A DNA stretch of 64,000 nucleotides from Rhizobium sp. BT03. Its GTDB lineage: Bacteria > Pseudomonadota > Alphaproteobacteria > Rhizobiales > Rhizobiaceae. The notes under the pieces are model-generated. The model was not told where the DNA came from, made no database searches, and worked only from the letters and a program-made list of their open reading frames with translations. The stretch lies in assembly GCF_030053155.1 (NCBI RefSeq), contig NZ_CP125641.1, positions 434,001 to 498,000 of the forward strand, given 5' to 3'. Numbering within the stretch: position 1 is the first letter of the stretch; the number at the start of each line of letters is the position of its first letter. Both the position numbers and the translations under genes were made by a program. Below are positions 1-8,571 of this stretch, piece by piece.

Positions 1-453
1 AAGAACCAGATGCTCCGCCTCTGCCTTCGTCCGCGCATAGGCATTGATCGGGCGTGGCAGGGGCGCGGTTTCGAGCACGCCGGTCTTGTCCTTGAGCTCG
101 AAGTAAACCGTCGGCGAGGAAATGTTGACGAAGCGGCGGGCGCAGAGCGCTTCGGCAAGATCAAGCGCGTTTCGCGTGCCTTCGATATTGGCCGCCCGAA
201 AGGCCGCGAGACGACCCCAAGGCGCCGAAAGCGCAGCACAATGGACGATCGCATCCACTTTGCCGATGCTGCCCGCCAGATGCAGGACGGGATACGAAAC
301 ATCCGCACGAACGGTCGTAAAACCAGCGTCCTGAAGGTTGCGGCAACGCGATTCGTTTCTGCCGAGGGCGACGGTGTCGAAGCCGCAGGCGCGCAGGTGC
401 CGGATCAGCGCGCCGCCCAGAAACCCCGTCGCTCCCGTGACAAGTATACGCAT
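1..453 (-). CDS. NAD-dependent epimerase/dehydratase, OleD-like (3' part cut by window edge)
   Basis: Extended short-chain dehydrogenase/reductase. The N-terminus MRILVTGATGFLGGAL carries the TGxxGxxG dinucleotide-binding motif at residues 6-13. IVHCAA and the NISS-PTVYFE segment fit the Rossmann core and active-site strand of the family. A YARTK motif (the YxxxK catalytic pair) lies close to the window edge. Only about 151 residues are visible. It starts 5 bp after the stop of the upstream KAS III-like gene on the same strand, so the two are almost certainly co-transcribed. That pairing suggests a reductase acting on a beta-keto product, as OleD does on the OleA condensation product. That role is inference; a generic sugar epimerase remains possible. 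Confidence 0.75.
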   Translation of the reverse strand, partial: MRILVTGATGFLGGALIRHLRACGFDTVALGRNESRCRNLQDAGFTTVRADVSYPVLHLAGSIGKVDAIVHCAALSAPWGRLAAFRAANIEGTRNALDLAEALCARRFVNISSPTVYFELKDKTGVLETAPLPRPINAYARTKAEAEHLVL

Positions 454-458
454 CCAGC

Positions 459-1445
459 TCAAACCTCGATGGCCATGCCGCCGAAGGAGACGCCAGCCGA
501 CGTGCCGAGCAGCAGAAGCCGCATTCCCTTCGTGATCCGCCCCTCCGCCCAGGCGATGTCGAGGGCGGTCGGAATGGAGGCTGCGATTTGGTTGCCAAAG
601 CGCGCCGCGATGTTGACCACGCGCGCAACAGACATGCCCGTCTGCTCGATCATGTGCTTCAAAGCCAGCGGACTTGCCTGGTGTGGCACGACGAGATCGA
701 CATCGGCGGGCGACCATCCGGCGGCGGCGAGAAGTTCGTCGACGAAGCTGGGAAAATGGCGACGCGTGATGCGGAACAGCTCCTTGCCGTCCATGCGGAA
801 CACGGCGTGGGCAGCAAATTCTGCCGGTTGCCGCTGAAAATCGAAGCGCGTACCGCCGGCGCCGATCTCGCAGGCCTCATAGGCCGAGGGATAGGTGCGC
901 ATGACGCTGGCACGGATTGTGCTGTCCCTCTCGGCAGCCACCGTCAGGACAACCGCGGCCGCCCCGTCGCCGAACAGCGCCGCAACGTCCGGCTGCTCCT
1001 TCCAGGGAAGCGCTCGCGAAGCGATTTCCGCGGAAAAAACAAGCGCAACGCGGGACTGTCCGACGGCGATGCGGCCGGCCGCCAGATCAACGGCTGTCAG
1101 GAAGCTGAGACAGCTCGCGTTGACATCGAAAGCTGCCGCATTGCCCTCGGGGATGCCGAGCCGATGCATCACCAGCGGGGCGGTTGTCGGAAGCGGTTGA
1201 TACGGAACGCCGCAAGCGCCGATTACAAGATCAATTTCTCCAGGGCCAACGGCTGCCTTTTGCATAGCAAGGCGCGCAGCTGCGACAGCAAGAGTGATCT
1301 GGTCGTCGTCGTCCTGGCAGACGTGACGGCTCAACACACCAGAAAGCCTCTCGAGATGACCCCGCGCAAAGCCGAATTGCTTATCGAGATCCGTCGACAA
1401 AACTATCCGCTGCGGAACGAAATGCCCCATTCCTGCTATCCGCAT
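459..1445 (-). CDS. 3-oxoacyl-ACP synthase III-like condensing enzyme (KAS III/OleA-like)
   Basis: A 328-residue thiolase-fold condensing enzyme. The KAS III triad is visible: Cys112 in NASCLSF, His255 in VPHQAS and Asn285 in RFGNQIAAS. The family joins an acyl thioester to malonyl-ACP or to a second acyl-CoA by a Claisen step. It lacks fabD, acpP or plsX neighbours, so it is probably not the housekeeping FabH. An SDR gene follows 5 bp downstream, resembling OleA/OleD of head-to-head hydrocarbon synthesis or a small beta-lactone or ketone pathway. No strong ribosome site precedes the chosen start, and an in-frame ATG six codons in (MGHF) is an alternative. Family membership is secure; the substrate is unknown. 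Confidence 0.8.
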   Translation of the reverse strand: MRIAGMGHFVPQRIVLSTDLDKQFGFARGHLERLSGVLSRHVCQDDDDQITLAVAAARLAMQKAAVGPGEIDLVIGACGVPYQPLPTTAPLVMHRLGIPEGNAAAFDVNASCLSFLTAVDLAAGRIAVGQSRVALVFSAEIASRALPWKEQPDVAALFGDGAAAVVLTVAAERDSTIRASVMRTYPSAYEACEIGAGGTRFDFQRQPAEFAAHAVFRMDGKELFRITRRHFPSFVDELLAAAGWSPADVDLVVPHQASPLALKHMIEQTGMSVARVVNIAARFGNQIAASIPTALDIAWAEGRITKGMRLLLLGTSAGVSFGGMAIEV

Positions 1446-1799
1446 TCGAAGAATATCGCTGCTCCTTCAACCGAGACTCCTTTGCATGGTGTACGTCTTC
1501 GTGAATGGTTCCGCAAACATTGCCCCAATTCGACCGCTGCCGTCACACCAAATTTCGAAGTCACTGAAAAGCGGATATTTGTTGACCGCACTCGTCCCTG
1601 CATTTTTCGGGAAGGCTTGGGTTCGAGCGTTTTTTCCAGACCGTGCAAGGGCACGATTCCTTCAAGCCCCGACAGGAGATGTTGCGGTACAAATTTGGCT
1701 GGGGCGCAAGTCGACGAATGTCGGGAATTCTCGATCCCGATGCGTGGCCAGTTCCTGTTGACCCATTTCCCAACTCTGGTGAAATGTGCCTCCCGTGAA
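1446..1799. other. Intergenic region without a supported gene
   Basis: The space lies between the start of the KAS III-like gene and the 3' end of the TetR gene. The small open frames here overlap each other on both strands, show no recognisable domain and have no convincing ribosome site. It should contain the promoter of the leftward KAS III operon, but I could not pick a convincing -35/-10 pair. Confidence 0.4.
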
Positions 1800-2390
1800 T
1801 CAATTGCGGCCAGCGGCGATCAGGGCGTGCGCGGCATCGCGGAGCAGACCCGTCGCCTCGCCGGGTTCGAAGACCTGCATGCTGACAAAGGCGCCGTTGA
1901 TCAGCACCGCGAGTTGGCCGGCAAGTCGGTCGGGTGCAGCAACCGCCAGTCGCCCGGCGATGGTCTTCAGGCGCCTCCGCATTTCACGCATATGGGCGTC
2001 GGCGACTTTGCGGGCGGGGTGGCCGGCTTCCGGAAACTCGGCCGCCGTGTTGATCTGCGGGCAGCCCCGGTAATTGTCCCGCCCTACCCGTTCGCCGATC
2101 CACTCGAAATGGGCGTCGAGTTCGGCGCCGGCGTCATCCGCGTGCTGTTCGGTTACCCGGTCCCAGGTGCTCCAGAAGTCCAGGTCCTCGCGCTTCAGGA
2201 AAGCCGCGATCAAATCGTCCTTGGTGCCGAAATGCCGGTAAAGGCTGGTTTTGGCGACACCGGATTTTTCCACCACCAGATCGACGCCGACGGCGCGGAC
2301 GCCGCGCCGGTAGAAGAGTTCCGATGCCGTCTCGAGAATTCTGTCCCGCACCTCGTTCACGGCAGGGGCGTTGGCTGTGCTTTTCGTCAT
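1800..2390 (-). CDS. TetR/AcrR-family transcriptional repressor
   Basis: A 196-residue TetR regulator. Residues 12-58 form the DNA-binding domain: a RDRILETASELFYRRG helix, then a helix-turn-helix ending in the family signature TSLYRHFGTKDDL. The C-terminal half is the ligand-binding and dimerisation domain. GGAGATAAG lies just upstream of the ATG. The gene is divergent from the reductase at 2493, and a perfect inverted repeat lies between them, so it very likely represses that gene and itself. The inducer is unknown. Confidence 0.9.
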   Translation of the reverse strand: MTKSTANAPAVNEVRDRILETASELFYRRGVRAVGVDLVVEKSGVAKTSLYRHFGTKDDLIAAFLKREDLDFWSTWDRVTEQHADDAGAELDAHFEWIGERVGRDNYRGCPQINTAAEFPEAGHPARKVADAHMREMRRRLKTIAGRLAVAAPDRLAGQLAVLINGAFVSMQVFEPGEATGLLRDAAHALIAAGRN

Positions 2391-2434
2391 TGCTTATCTC
2401 CAATTCAGTCACACTAGCAGAAAGTTGGTTGACA

Positions 2435-2480
2435 CGCTACAGACCTGTATGTTTTATAAAGGACAGACAGGTCTGTAGCG
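2435..2480. promoter_or_regulatory. Perfect 14-bp inverted repeat, probable TetR operator
   Basis: CGCTACAGACCTGT at 2435-2448 is exactly complementary to ACAGGTCTGTAGCG at 2467-2480, with an 18-bp AT-rich spacer. It directly follows TTGACA at 2429-2434 and precedes the ribosome site of the rightward gene, so bound repressor would cover the promoter. Its position between a tetR gene and its divergent partner is typical of TetR autoregulation. Confidence 0.75.
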
Positions 2481-2492
2481 CAGGAGAGAGCA

Positions 2493-3569
2493 ATGACCAC
2501 GCATCAAACCGACACCATCAGAACACCCCAGGCCGTCGCGGTCTTCGGCGCCAACGGCCATACCGGCCGGTTTGTCGTCGCCGAACTGTTGCGGCGCGGG
2601 CTGAAACCGATTGCGATCGGACGGAGTATCGGGCGACTGGCCGAAGCGGGCTTTCCGGAACGTGGCGTCGAATGCCGTGAAGCAGCGATTGAGGATGACG
2701 CGACGCTGGACAGGGCGCTCGCCGGCGCGGCGGCGGTCATCAACTGCGCCGGCCCGTTCATGGACACGGCCGACGCGGTCGTGCGCGCCGCGCTGCGGGC
2801 CGGCATCCATTATCTCGACGTAACGGCTGAACAGCCGAGCGCACAGGCCATATTCGACCGGCATGAGGCTGCTGCCCGGAAAGCGGGTGTGGCCGTCATC
2901 CCGGCCATGGGATTTTACGGCGGCCTAGCCGATCTGCTAGTGGCAGCCCTGATGGACGAATGGCAGCATGCCGACACTGTCGAAATCCGGGTTGCGCTCG
3001 ACAGCTGGCTGCCGACAAAAGGCACGCGGGTGACCGGGCAGAAGAACACCGCACGGCGCCTGGCCGTCAGCGGTGGGCAGCTTGGGCCGGTGCATCAGCC
3101 GCCGGCCGAAAGGGTATCCGTTTTACCGGCCCCGTTCGGCCGGCAGACATTCGTCGAGCTTCCATTTTCGGAAGTGCCGCTGATCGCCCGCCGCGTCCGC
3201 ACTAGGGAGCTGCACAGCTTTCTCAGCACGACAGCCCTGCGCGATGTTCGCGATCCGTCGACGCCCCTGCCCCAGGCCATCGATGAAACCGGGCGCTCGG
3301 CGCAGCGCTTCGCCGTCGAGGTGATCGTCACGCAAGGCGACCGGCAGCGCCGGGTTCTCGCCCAGGGACAGGACATCTATGCTGTCACGGCGCCGATCAT
3401 CTGCGAAGCGGTCCAGCGTCTTCTGTCGGGCGACATCCGCGATACCGGCGCAAAGCCACCAGCTGCCATTTTCCATGCGGCGAGCTTCCTGGCCGCGCTC
3501 GGCCCCAATCTGTCGGTTGAGACATCGATATCGACGGAGACGCCGCGGATCACCGGAACGGCACCATAG
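2493..3569 (+). CDS. Saccharopine dehydrogenase-like NAD(P)-binding oxidoreductase
   Basis: A 358-residue protein with an N-terminal Rossmann fold: VAVFGANGHTGRFV at about residues 15-28 carries the GxxGxTG-type motif, followed by INCAGPF and GIHYLDVTAEQ, typical of saccharopine-dehydrogenase-like or trans-acting enoyl-reductase proteins. A good ribosome site (AGGAGAG) lies 4-5 bp before the ATG. It is divergent from the tetR gene and shares the palindromic operator. The last 15 or so codons are antisense to a truncated ABC-ATPase stump at 3524-3604, so the C-terminus may have been created or altered by a deletion junction. The substrate is unknown. Confidence 0.75.
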   Translation: MTTHQTDTIRTPQAVAVFGANGHTGRFVVAELLRRGLKPIAIGRSIGRLAEAGFPERGVECREAAIEDDATLDRALAGAAAVINCAGPFMDTADAVVRAALRAGIHYLDVTAEQPSAQAIFDRHEAAARKAGVAVIPAMGFYGGLADLLVAALMDEWQHADTVEIRVALDSWLPTKGTRVTGQKNTARRLAVSGGQLGPVHQPPAERVSVLPAPFGRQTFVELPFSEVPLIARRVRTRELHSFLSTTALRDVRDPSTPLPQAIDETGRSAQRFAVEVIVTQGDRQRRVLAQGQDIYAVTAPIICEAVQRLLSGDIRDTGAKPPAAIFHAASFLAALGPNLSVETSISTETPRITGTAP

Positions 3570-3604
3570 TGCTTGCGGGTTTCGTCGAGCGTCACCGATG
3601 CCAT
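3524..3604 (-). pseudogene. 5' stump of a sugar ABC transporter ATPase gene (UgpC/MsmK type)
   Basis: Reading leftward after the GH32 gene, a strong GGAGGA ribosome site (3611-3616) precedes an ATG. The next 27 codons begin MASVTLDETRKHYGAV and run through VIRGVSVDID, closely matching the N-terminus of MsmK/UgpC-type ATPases of CUT1 sugar importers. The similarity stops before the Walker A motif, and the frame then runs on antisense into the reductase gene. The importer to its right has two permeases and a binding protein but no ATPase, so this is what remains of the missing subunit. Confidence 0.75.
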
Positions 3605-3621
3605 GCCGTTTCCTCCAGAGA

Positions 3622-5340
3622 TCAAAGACCGAGCTGCCAGATGTCGATGGCGATTATATTTCCCTCGGCTGCGGTCAGACGTGCCGTGCTCACCCCCTTG
3701 AAGCCGGGCAGCCGCTTGGTTCCCGTCCAGCGGCCATCGTCGGCGAAGACCTCGATCGAGCCTGCATCGAGGAAGATCCGGACGGTCGATGGGCGTGCGC
3801 CGGCGGCGATATAGCGGGGCGATGGCTTGGCATTCGCCACCGAGAAGGGAATGCTCAGGCCGTCGTCGTTCAGCTGCACCGCGACCGTCGCCGCGGGATG
3901 TTCGAGATCGAGGCGGAAAGCGTTGCCGGCCTCACCGAGGGTGAGCAGGATTTCGACGGAGCCGTTGGCGAGATCGACGCTCCGGCCATCCAGAAGACTT
4001 CCGGTATCCAGCCGTCGCTGCCGCAGGCTTTCGACCCCTGACACCGGCGGCGTGATCAGCGCACCATCTTGCAATGCCAGCCGGCGCGGCAGGGTCATCG
4101 CCGTCGGCATGTCGATCTCTCTCGATATATCCGTCCAGTTCGCGAGCCAGGCGATGCCGATAGGGCCGGTCTCGTCGACGAAGGCCTGGAAGGCGTAGGC
4201 GTCGGTGCCGAAATCCAGTTCCTGCTCGAATTCCACGGAGAAGCTGTGGCCATCGAAACGGCCGACGGTCGCAAGCGTCATGTTGCGCCGGCCGGTCGCA
4301 GGGTCGCGGCTGGTCAGCAGACCGAAGATCAAGGCCCAGCGCGTCGTCGGCTCGCTGGCGGGACCGTCGAGCGGCACCATGCAGGGGCACTCCGCCGCCG
4401 TCATCCCGAAGCGGTTCTCGCGGTGAAGCGTGCCGAGGAAGGTCCATCCCGTCGCCGCGGCCGGATCGTCGGTTTCGTAGAGCAGGATGACGCCGCCCTC
4501 GCGGTCGCGTGTGCCCACCAACATCTTCCATTTGCCGTCGGGGCCTGCGAAGACGTATGGGTCGCGGAAGTCGGTCGTCAGATTGAGACCCTCGGGACGC
4601 GCCGGCAGGATCAGGCTCGCCGGCTCGACGTTGACAAGATCGCGACTGGTGGCGGTGAACTGGACCTGTTCCTCCGGTTCGCGATCCTTCATATGCTCGG
4701 TGAAAAAAATGCGAAGGCCCGCTTCATCGCCGGGGAGCGCGATCGCGGAGCCGGAAAATGCCCCGCCCCGCCCGTCGGCCCGCTGAGCGAGTTCATCGGA
4801 AGGGAAAAGAAAGATGGGGAGATGCTTCCAGTGAAGATAGTCCTCGGAAACCGCATGACCCCAATGCATGTTGTTCCACCGAGGGCTATGGGGATAATGC
4901 TGGTAGAACAGGTGCAGCTTGCCGCCGAACCTTCCGAATCCGTTGGGATCGTTCATCCAGCCAAACAGCGGACGGAAGTGATAGCTGCCCGGGACTTCAG
5001 GTGTGGCGGTGCAATGCCGGACATGCAGCAGCCGGATGCCTTCTTCGAGAACGCGGGGCTGAAGGAAGGCATAGAGCACCGATATCTCGGTCGTAACGGG
5101 ATCGTAGGAGAAAGCCGCCTCTCCGCCGCTTTCCAGCGTCAGCAGCCGGAACTCGAACTCGTCAGGATTTGATGTTTCGACAGCACCGGCCGGGTCCCCG
5201 TCGACATGGGCCGTCAGCCTGCCCGGGGCACCGCCATGCGATGCCTTGATCCAGGCATGGATTGTGGTCCCTGCGGGCAGGACGGCGCTGATCGTCTCCA
5301 GCCCCATTTCATCGGAGGGAGAAATCGCTTGGCTTGTCAT
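3622..5340 (-). CDS. Glycoside hydrolase family 32 beta-fructosidase
   Basis: A 572-residue protein with the three GH32 signatures in order: WMNDPNG with the nucleophile Asp131, FRDPYVF with Asp259, and AAECPC with the acid/base Glu317. About 120 residues of beta-rich sequence precede the five-bladed propeller domain, and a C-terminal sandwich domain follows. No signal peptide is visible, so it should hydrolyse sucrose or short fructo-oligosaccharides in the cytoplasm after import. The ATG was chosen over a TTG one codon upstream. It starts 4 bp after the stop of the permease gene and is the last intact gene of the operon, which points to a fructosyl sugar as the cargo. Confidence 0.9.
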   Translation of the reverse strand: MTSQAISPSDEMGLETISAVLPAGTTIHAWIKASHGGAPGRLTAHVDGDPAGAVETSNPDEFEFRLLTLESGGEAAFSYDPVTTEISVLYAFLQPRVLEEGIRLLHVRHCTATPEVPGSYHFRPLFGWMNDPNGFGRFGGKLHLFYQHYPHSPRWNNMHWGHAVSEDYLHWKHLPIFLFPSDELAQRADGRGGAFSGSAIALPGDEAGLRIFFTEHMKDREPEEQVQFTATSRDLVNVEPASLILPARPEGLNLTTDFRDPYVFAGPDGKWKMLVGTRDREGGVILLYETDDPAAATGWTFLGTLHRENRFGMTAAECPCMVPLDGPASEPTTRWALIFGLLTSRDPATGRRNMTLATVGRFDGHSFSVEFEQELDFGTDAYAFQAFVDETGPIGIAWLANWTDISREIDMPTAMTLPRRLALQDGALITPPVSGVESLRQRRLDTGSLLDGRSVDLANGSVEILLTLGEAGNAFRLDLEHPAATVAVQLNDDGLSIPFSVANAKPSPRYIAAGARPSTVRIFLDAGSIEVFADDGRWTGTKRLPGFKGVSTARLTAAEGNIIAIDIWQLGL

Positions 5341-5344
5341 CAAT

Positions 5345-6238
5345 TCAACCTTTCACGGCGGAGCCGATAAAGGAGCTCACGAACCAGCGCTGGAATGCGA
5401 GGTAGAGCCCAAGGATCGGGATCATCATCAAAACGGAGGCGGCCATCGCGCGATCCCAGTAGATGCTGTCCTGTCCGAAGAAGGTGGCGATGGCCACCGC
5501 GATCGGCCGGGCATAATCGGTCTGCGTGACGAGGATCGGCCAGAGATACTGGTTCCAGGTCTCGATGCCCATGAGGATGGAGACGGTGGCGAGGGCCGGC
5601 AGGCTGAGCGGCAGGAAGATGGAGCGATAGGCCCGGAAAAACGAGGCGCCGTCGATCTCGGCGGCCTCAAGCAATTCCTTCGGCAGTTGCGCGAAGAACT
5701 GGTAGAAGAGGAAGATATAGAGCGGGCTGGCGACCCAGGGCACGATCTGCACCGCGAAGGTGTCGGACATTCCCGCCCTGGACACCATGATCACCAGCGG
5801 CATGATGATGCTTTCCTGCGGGATCACATAGAGCGCGATGACGATCGACAGGATGACGGCGCGGCCTTTGAACGATCCCCAGGCCAGGACAAATGCGGCC
5901 ATCGAATTGACGATCAGGCCGGAACAGACCGTCGTGACCAGAATGATCAGCGAGTTGATGAGGTAGCGCCCGAAGGCGAGTTCGCCCGAGAGGTGGCCGA
6001 CCTCGGCATAGTTGGACAGTGTGGGGTTCGAAACCCAGAAGGCCCGGAAGCTGCCCATATCGGCCAGAATCTGGAACCGGTCATCCTTGAGGCTTGCCAC
6101 GACCAGCAGCAGCAATGGAGAGACGATCACCAATGCGATGATGAAAATGCATATCGTCTGGATGATGCGAAGAACCGTTGCGGCGGAACGGGGCCGCGTT
6201 GTGCGGGCCTGCGCGATCGAGAGAGCGATATCAGACAT
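5345..6238 (-). CDS. Sugar ABC transporter permease, MalG type
   Basis: A 297-residue inner-membrane protein with about six hydrophobic segments and the cytoplasmic EAA loop, seen as EAAEIDGASFFRAYRSIFLPL in two stretches near residues 195-215. This loop couples the permease to the ATPase. It belongs to the CUT1 (MalG-like) branch. The start codon overlaps the end of the other permease gene by 8 bp, so translation is coupled. The pair presumably forms the heterodimeric channel for the sugar bound by the protein encoded at 7243-8535. Confidence 0.92.
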   Translation of the reverse strand: MSDIALSIAQARTTRPRSAATVLRIIQTICIFIIALVIVSPLLLLVVASLKDDRFQILADMGSFRAFWVSNPTLSNYAEVGHLSGELAFGRYLINSLIILVTTVCSGLIVNSMAAFVLAWGSFKGRAVILSIVIALYVIPQESIIMPLVIMVSRAGMSDTFAVQIVPWVASPLYIFLFYQFFAQLPKELLEAAEIDGASFFRAYRSIFLPLSLPALATVSILMGIETWNQYLWPILVTQTDYARPIAVAIATFFGQDSIYWDRAMAASVLMMIPILGLYLAFQRWFVSSFIGSAVKG

Positions 6239-7169
6239 CGAAGCGCCTCAGGAGCTGGCGCTGGATCAGCGCGATGACGAGAACGATCACGAACAAGATG
6301 ACCGAGACGGCGGAGGCATAGCCCATCTTCTGCTCTTCGAAGCCGGCGCGGACCATGTAATGCACGACAGTTTCGGTGCTGCTCTTCGGCCCGCCCTGGG
6401 TGAGAATGGCGACCTGGGTGTAGAGCTTGAACGCCTGGATGGTGGTGATGACAAGCCCGAAGACATGGGTCGGCCTGAGGCCGGGCATGGTCACATGCCA
6501 GAAGCGCCGGAAAACATTCGCGCCGTCGATCTTGGCGGCATCGTAGAGTTCATCGGGAATGCCCTGGAGGCCGGCGAGATAGACGATCATCTGGAAGCCG
6601 TAGGCCTGCCAGGCCGAGAGCAGGACGAGCGAGAACATCGCCCACTGGGGATCGCCGAGCCAATCGATCGGCTGGATCGCTCCGCCTGAGAGAAAACCGA
6701 GGATCTGGTTGAACGGCCCGGTGGGATACTGGAACAGGGTGCCCCAGATGACGCAGACCACGACCATCGAGGTAATTGCCGGCAGGAAGAACATGCCGCG
6801 CAGCAGGTTGCGGAACGGCAGCTTCTGATGCAGCAGCAGCGCCGTCGCGAAGGCGAGGCCGCACTGCGCCGGAATGATCCAGAAGGTGAAGCGCGAGACG
6901 TTCCAAAGAGCGGTCCAGAACAGATCGTCCTGGAAGATGCGGATGAAATTGTTGAACCAGACGAACCGGACGGGCGTCGGCCGCGGCACCAGAGGCTGGT
7001 TGGTCATCGCCGTCCAGAAGGACAGGAGGAACGGCAGGATCAGAAAGAGGGTCAGCAGGATGACGGCCGGCGCGAGCATGGCCGCTTCCTGCATCAGCCG
7101 TCCCCTGTCATGCCGGCGCGCCGGAGCCTTTCGGACGGATGTCGACGATATCGCTTGTTGCATGGCCAT
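6231..7169 (-). CDS. Sugar ABC transporter permease, MalF type
   Basis: A 312-residue integral membrane protein of the MalF/UgpA branch. An N-terminal cytoplasmic leader is followed by LAPAVILLTLFLILPFLLSF (first membrane helix), and the EAA-type loop appears as DAAKIDGANVFRRFWHVTMPGL. The start was set at the ATG behind GGAGAGGAGGAGCGA, not at an upstream frame extension lacking a ribosome site. The 3' end overlaps the second permease by 8 bp. It acts with the MalG-like subunit and the binding protein; a matching ATPase must come from elsewhere in the genome. Confidence 0.92.
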   Translation of the reverse strand: MAMQQAISSTSVRKAPARRHDRGRLMQEAAMLAPAVILLTLFLILPFLLSFWTAMTNQPLVPRPTPVRFVWFNNFIRIFQDDLFWTALWNVSRFTFWIIPAQCGLAFATALLLHQKLPFRNLLRGMFFLPAITSMVVVCVIWGTLFQYPTGPFNQILGFLSGGAIQPIDWLGDPQWAMFSLVLLSAWQAYGFQMIVYLAGLQGIPDELYDAAKIDGANVFRRFWHVTMPGLRPTHVFGLVITTIQAFKLYTQVAILTQGGPKSSTETVVHYMVRAGFEEQKMGYASAVSVILFVIVLVIALIQRQLLRRFDV

Positions 7170-7242
7170 TCGCTCCTCCTCTCCAGCCTGAATGCCGGTT
7201 CCGCCCTGCGATATCAGGCGGGGACATCGCAGGGGGGCACGC

Positions 7243-8535
7243 CTATTGTTCTTCGCCGAACGGCGGATAGCCGTCATTGTCCTCGATATCCTGATCGATC
7301 TTCTTGGCGGCTGACGTCAGCGCCTCCTTCGGATCGCCACCATTGAACACCTCGTCGACCGCCTGCATGAAGGCGGAGGTGATGGTCGGATAGGCTGGGT
7401 GCGGCGGGCGGGCGACGGCCGTCTTCGATGCCTGCTCGAAGGCGATCGCCATCGGGCCGCCGGCAGCATAGAGCGGCGATTCGGCAGCGAAGCTCTTCAA
7501 GCCGGGATAGCCCGACTGGCTGGCGACGTAAGTGCGGAACTCCTTGTCCTTCAGCAGGAAGCTGATGAACTTGCCCGATATATCGGGATGCGCCGAGGTC
7601 TTGGTGATCGCCCAGATCCAGGTGCCGTCAGGGCTCGCGCCCTTGGCGCCGAACTTCGGAAGCGGCAGCACGACGATATCGTCCTTCATCGTCGCGGCGG
7701 CCTCGGCATAGACCCAGTGTCCGCCGAGCGCCAATGCTGCCGGATTGCCTTGCGCGAAGAACTGGTTGGTTCCGGCCGACTGCGGCACCACCCAGCCGTT
7801 CTTGACCCATTTCTGCATCATCGCCAGCGCATCGACGCAGGTGTCGCTGTCCAGCGTGCCCTCGGATTTCCAGGCCTTGCGGTCGATCAGGTCGCAGCCG
7901 GCCGATTGCAGGATCGGGCCATAGGCATAGGTGATCCATTCGGTCTTGATGCCGTAGCCGCGGAAGGTGTCGATCGGCCATTTCACGCCGTCGAGCTTGG
8001 AAAGCTTCTCCAGGTAGCCTTCGAATTCCTCCCGGGTCCAGGCATCGTCGACGGATTTCGGGATGCGGGCGCCGATCGCTTCGAGATATTTCTTGTTGCC
8101 GTAAAGCACGACCGAGGAGTCGGTCAGGCCGATCGCGTAGAGGTCCTTGTCGATCGGGTATGTGCCCTGGGCGATGTTGGACTCCGTCATGTCGTCGAGG
8201 AGATCCTTGTCGATCAGCGGCTTGATCGGCTGAAGATAGCCCGACCAGACGTAATTGGCGAGGAACGGCGCATCGAGCTCCATCACGTCGGGCAGCTGCT
8301 TGGCCATGACGGCGGCGCTGAACTTCTCATTATAGGCATCGTGCGGCGCATAGATGAACTGCACGTCGACATCGGGATTAGCGGCCTCGAACCGTTCGGC
8401 GACCTTGCCATAGGCGGCGACAAAACCGGGGTCGCCCTGATGCATGACCTGGATTGCGGTTTTCTCGGCTGCCTGCGCGCCTATGGCGGATAGTGCCGAG
8501 GACAGGACCAGAGACCAAAGTAAACGTTTACCCAT
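7243..8535 (-). CDS. Extracellular solute-binding protein of a CUT1 sugar importer
   Basis: A 430-residue periplasmic protein. The first 22 residues form a Sec signal peptide (MGKRLLWSLVLSSALSAIG, then AQA-AE as the likely cleavage site). The body fits SBP family 1 (MalE-like), including VMHQGDPGF, an LPDVMELDAPF segment and TWIWAITKTSAHPD. It lies 36 bp downstream of the LacI gene and 73 bp upstream of the first permease gene. With the GH32 enzyme at the end of the operon, sucrose or a fructo-oligosaccharide is the most plausible ligand; this is inference. Confidence 0.9.
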   Translation of the reverse strand: MGKRLLWSLVLSSALSAIGAQAAEKTAIQVMHQGDPGFVAAYGKVAERFEAANPDVDVQFIYAPHDAYNEKFSAAVMAKQLPDVMELDAPFLANYVWSGYLQPIKPLIDKDLLDDMTESNIAQGTYPIDKDLYAIGLTDSSVVLYGNKKYLEAIGARIPKSVDDAWTREEFEGYLEKLSKLDGVKWPIDTFRGYGIKTEWITYAYGPILQSAGCDLIDRKAWKSEGTLDSDTCVDALAMMQKWVKNGWVVPQSAGTNQFFAQGNPAALALGGHWVYAEAAATMKDDIVVLPLPKFGAKGASPDGTWIWAITKTSAHPDISGKFISFLLKDKEFRTYVASQSGYPGLKSFAAESPLYAAGGPMAIAFEQASKTAVARPPHPAYPTITSAFMQAVDEVFNGGDPKEALTSAAKKIDQDIEDNDGYPPFGEEQ

Positions 8536-8571
8536 TAGAATTCCTCCTCCATTGAATGGGCCTATTTCAAT

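Noticed and set aside
588..2417. A 609-codon open frame on the plus strand
   Set aside because: It runs antisense to the KAS III-like and TetR genes, has no domain or ribosome site and uses codons unlike the real genes; it is a GC-driven shadow.
5246..6277. A 343-codon open frame on the plus strand, Asp/His/Arg rich
   Set aside because: It is antisense to the sugar permease gene; its composition is the mirror of a hydrophobic membrane protein.
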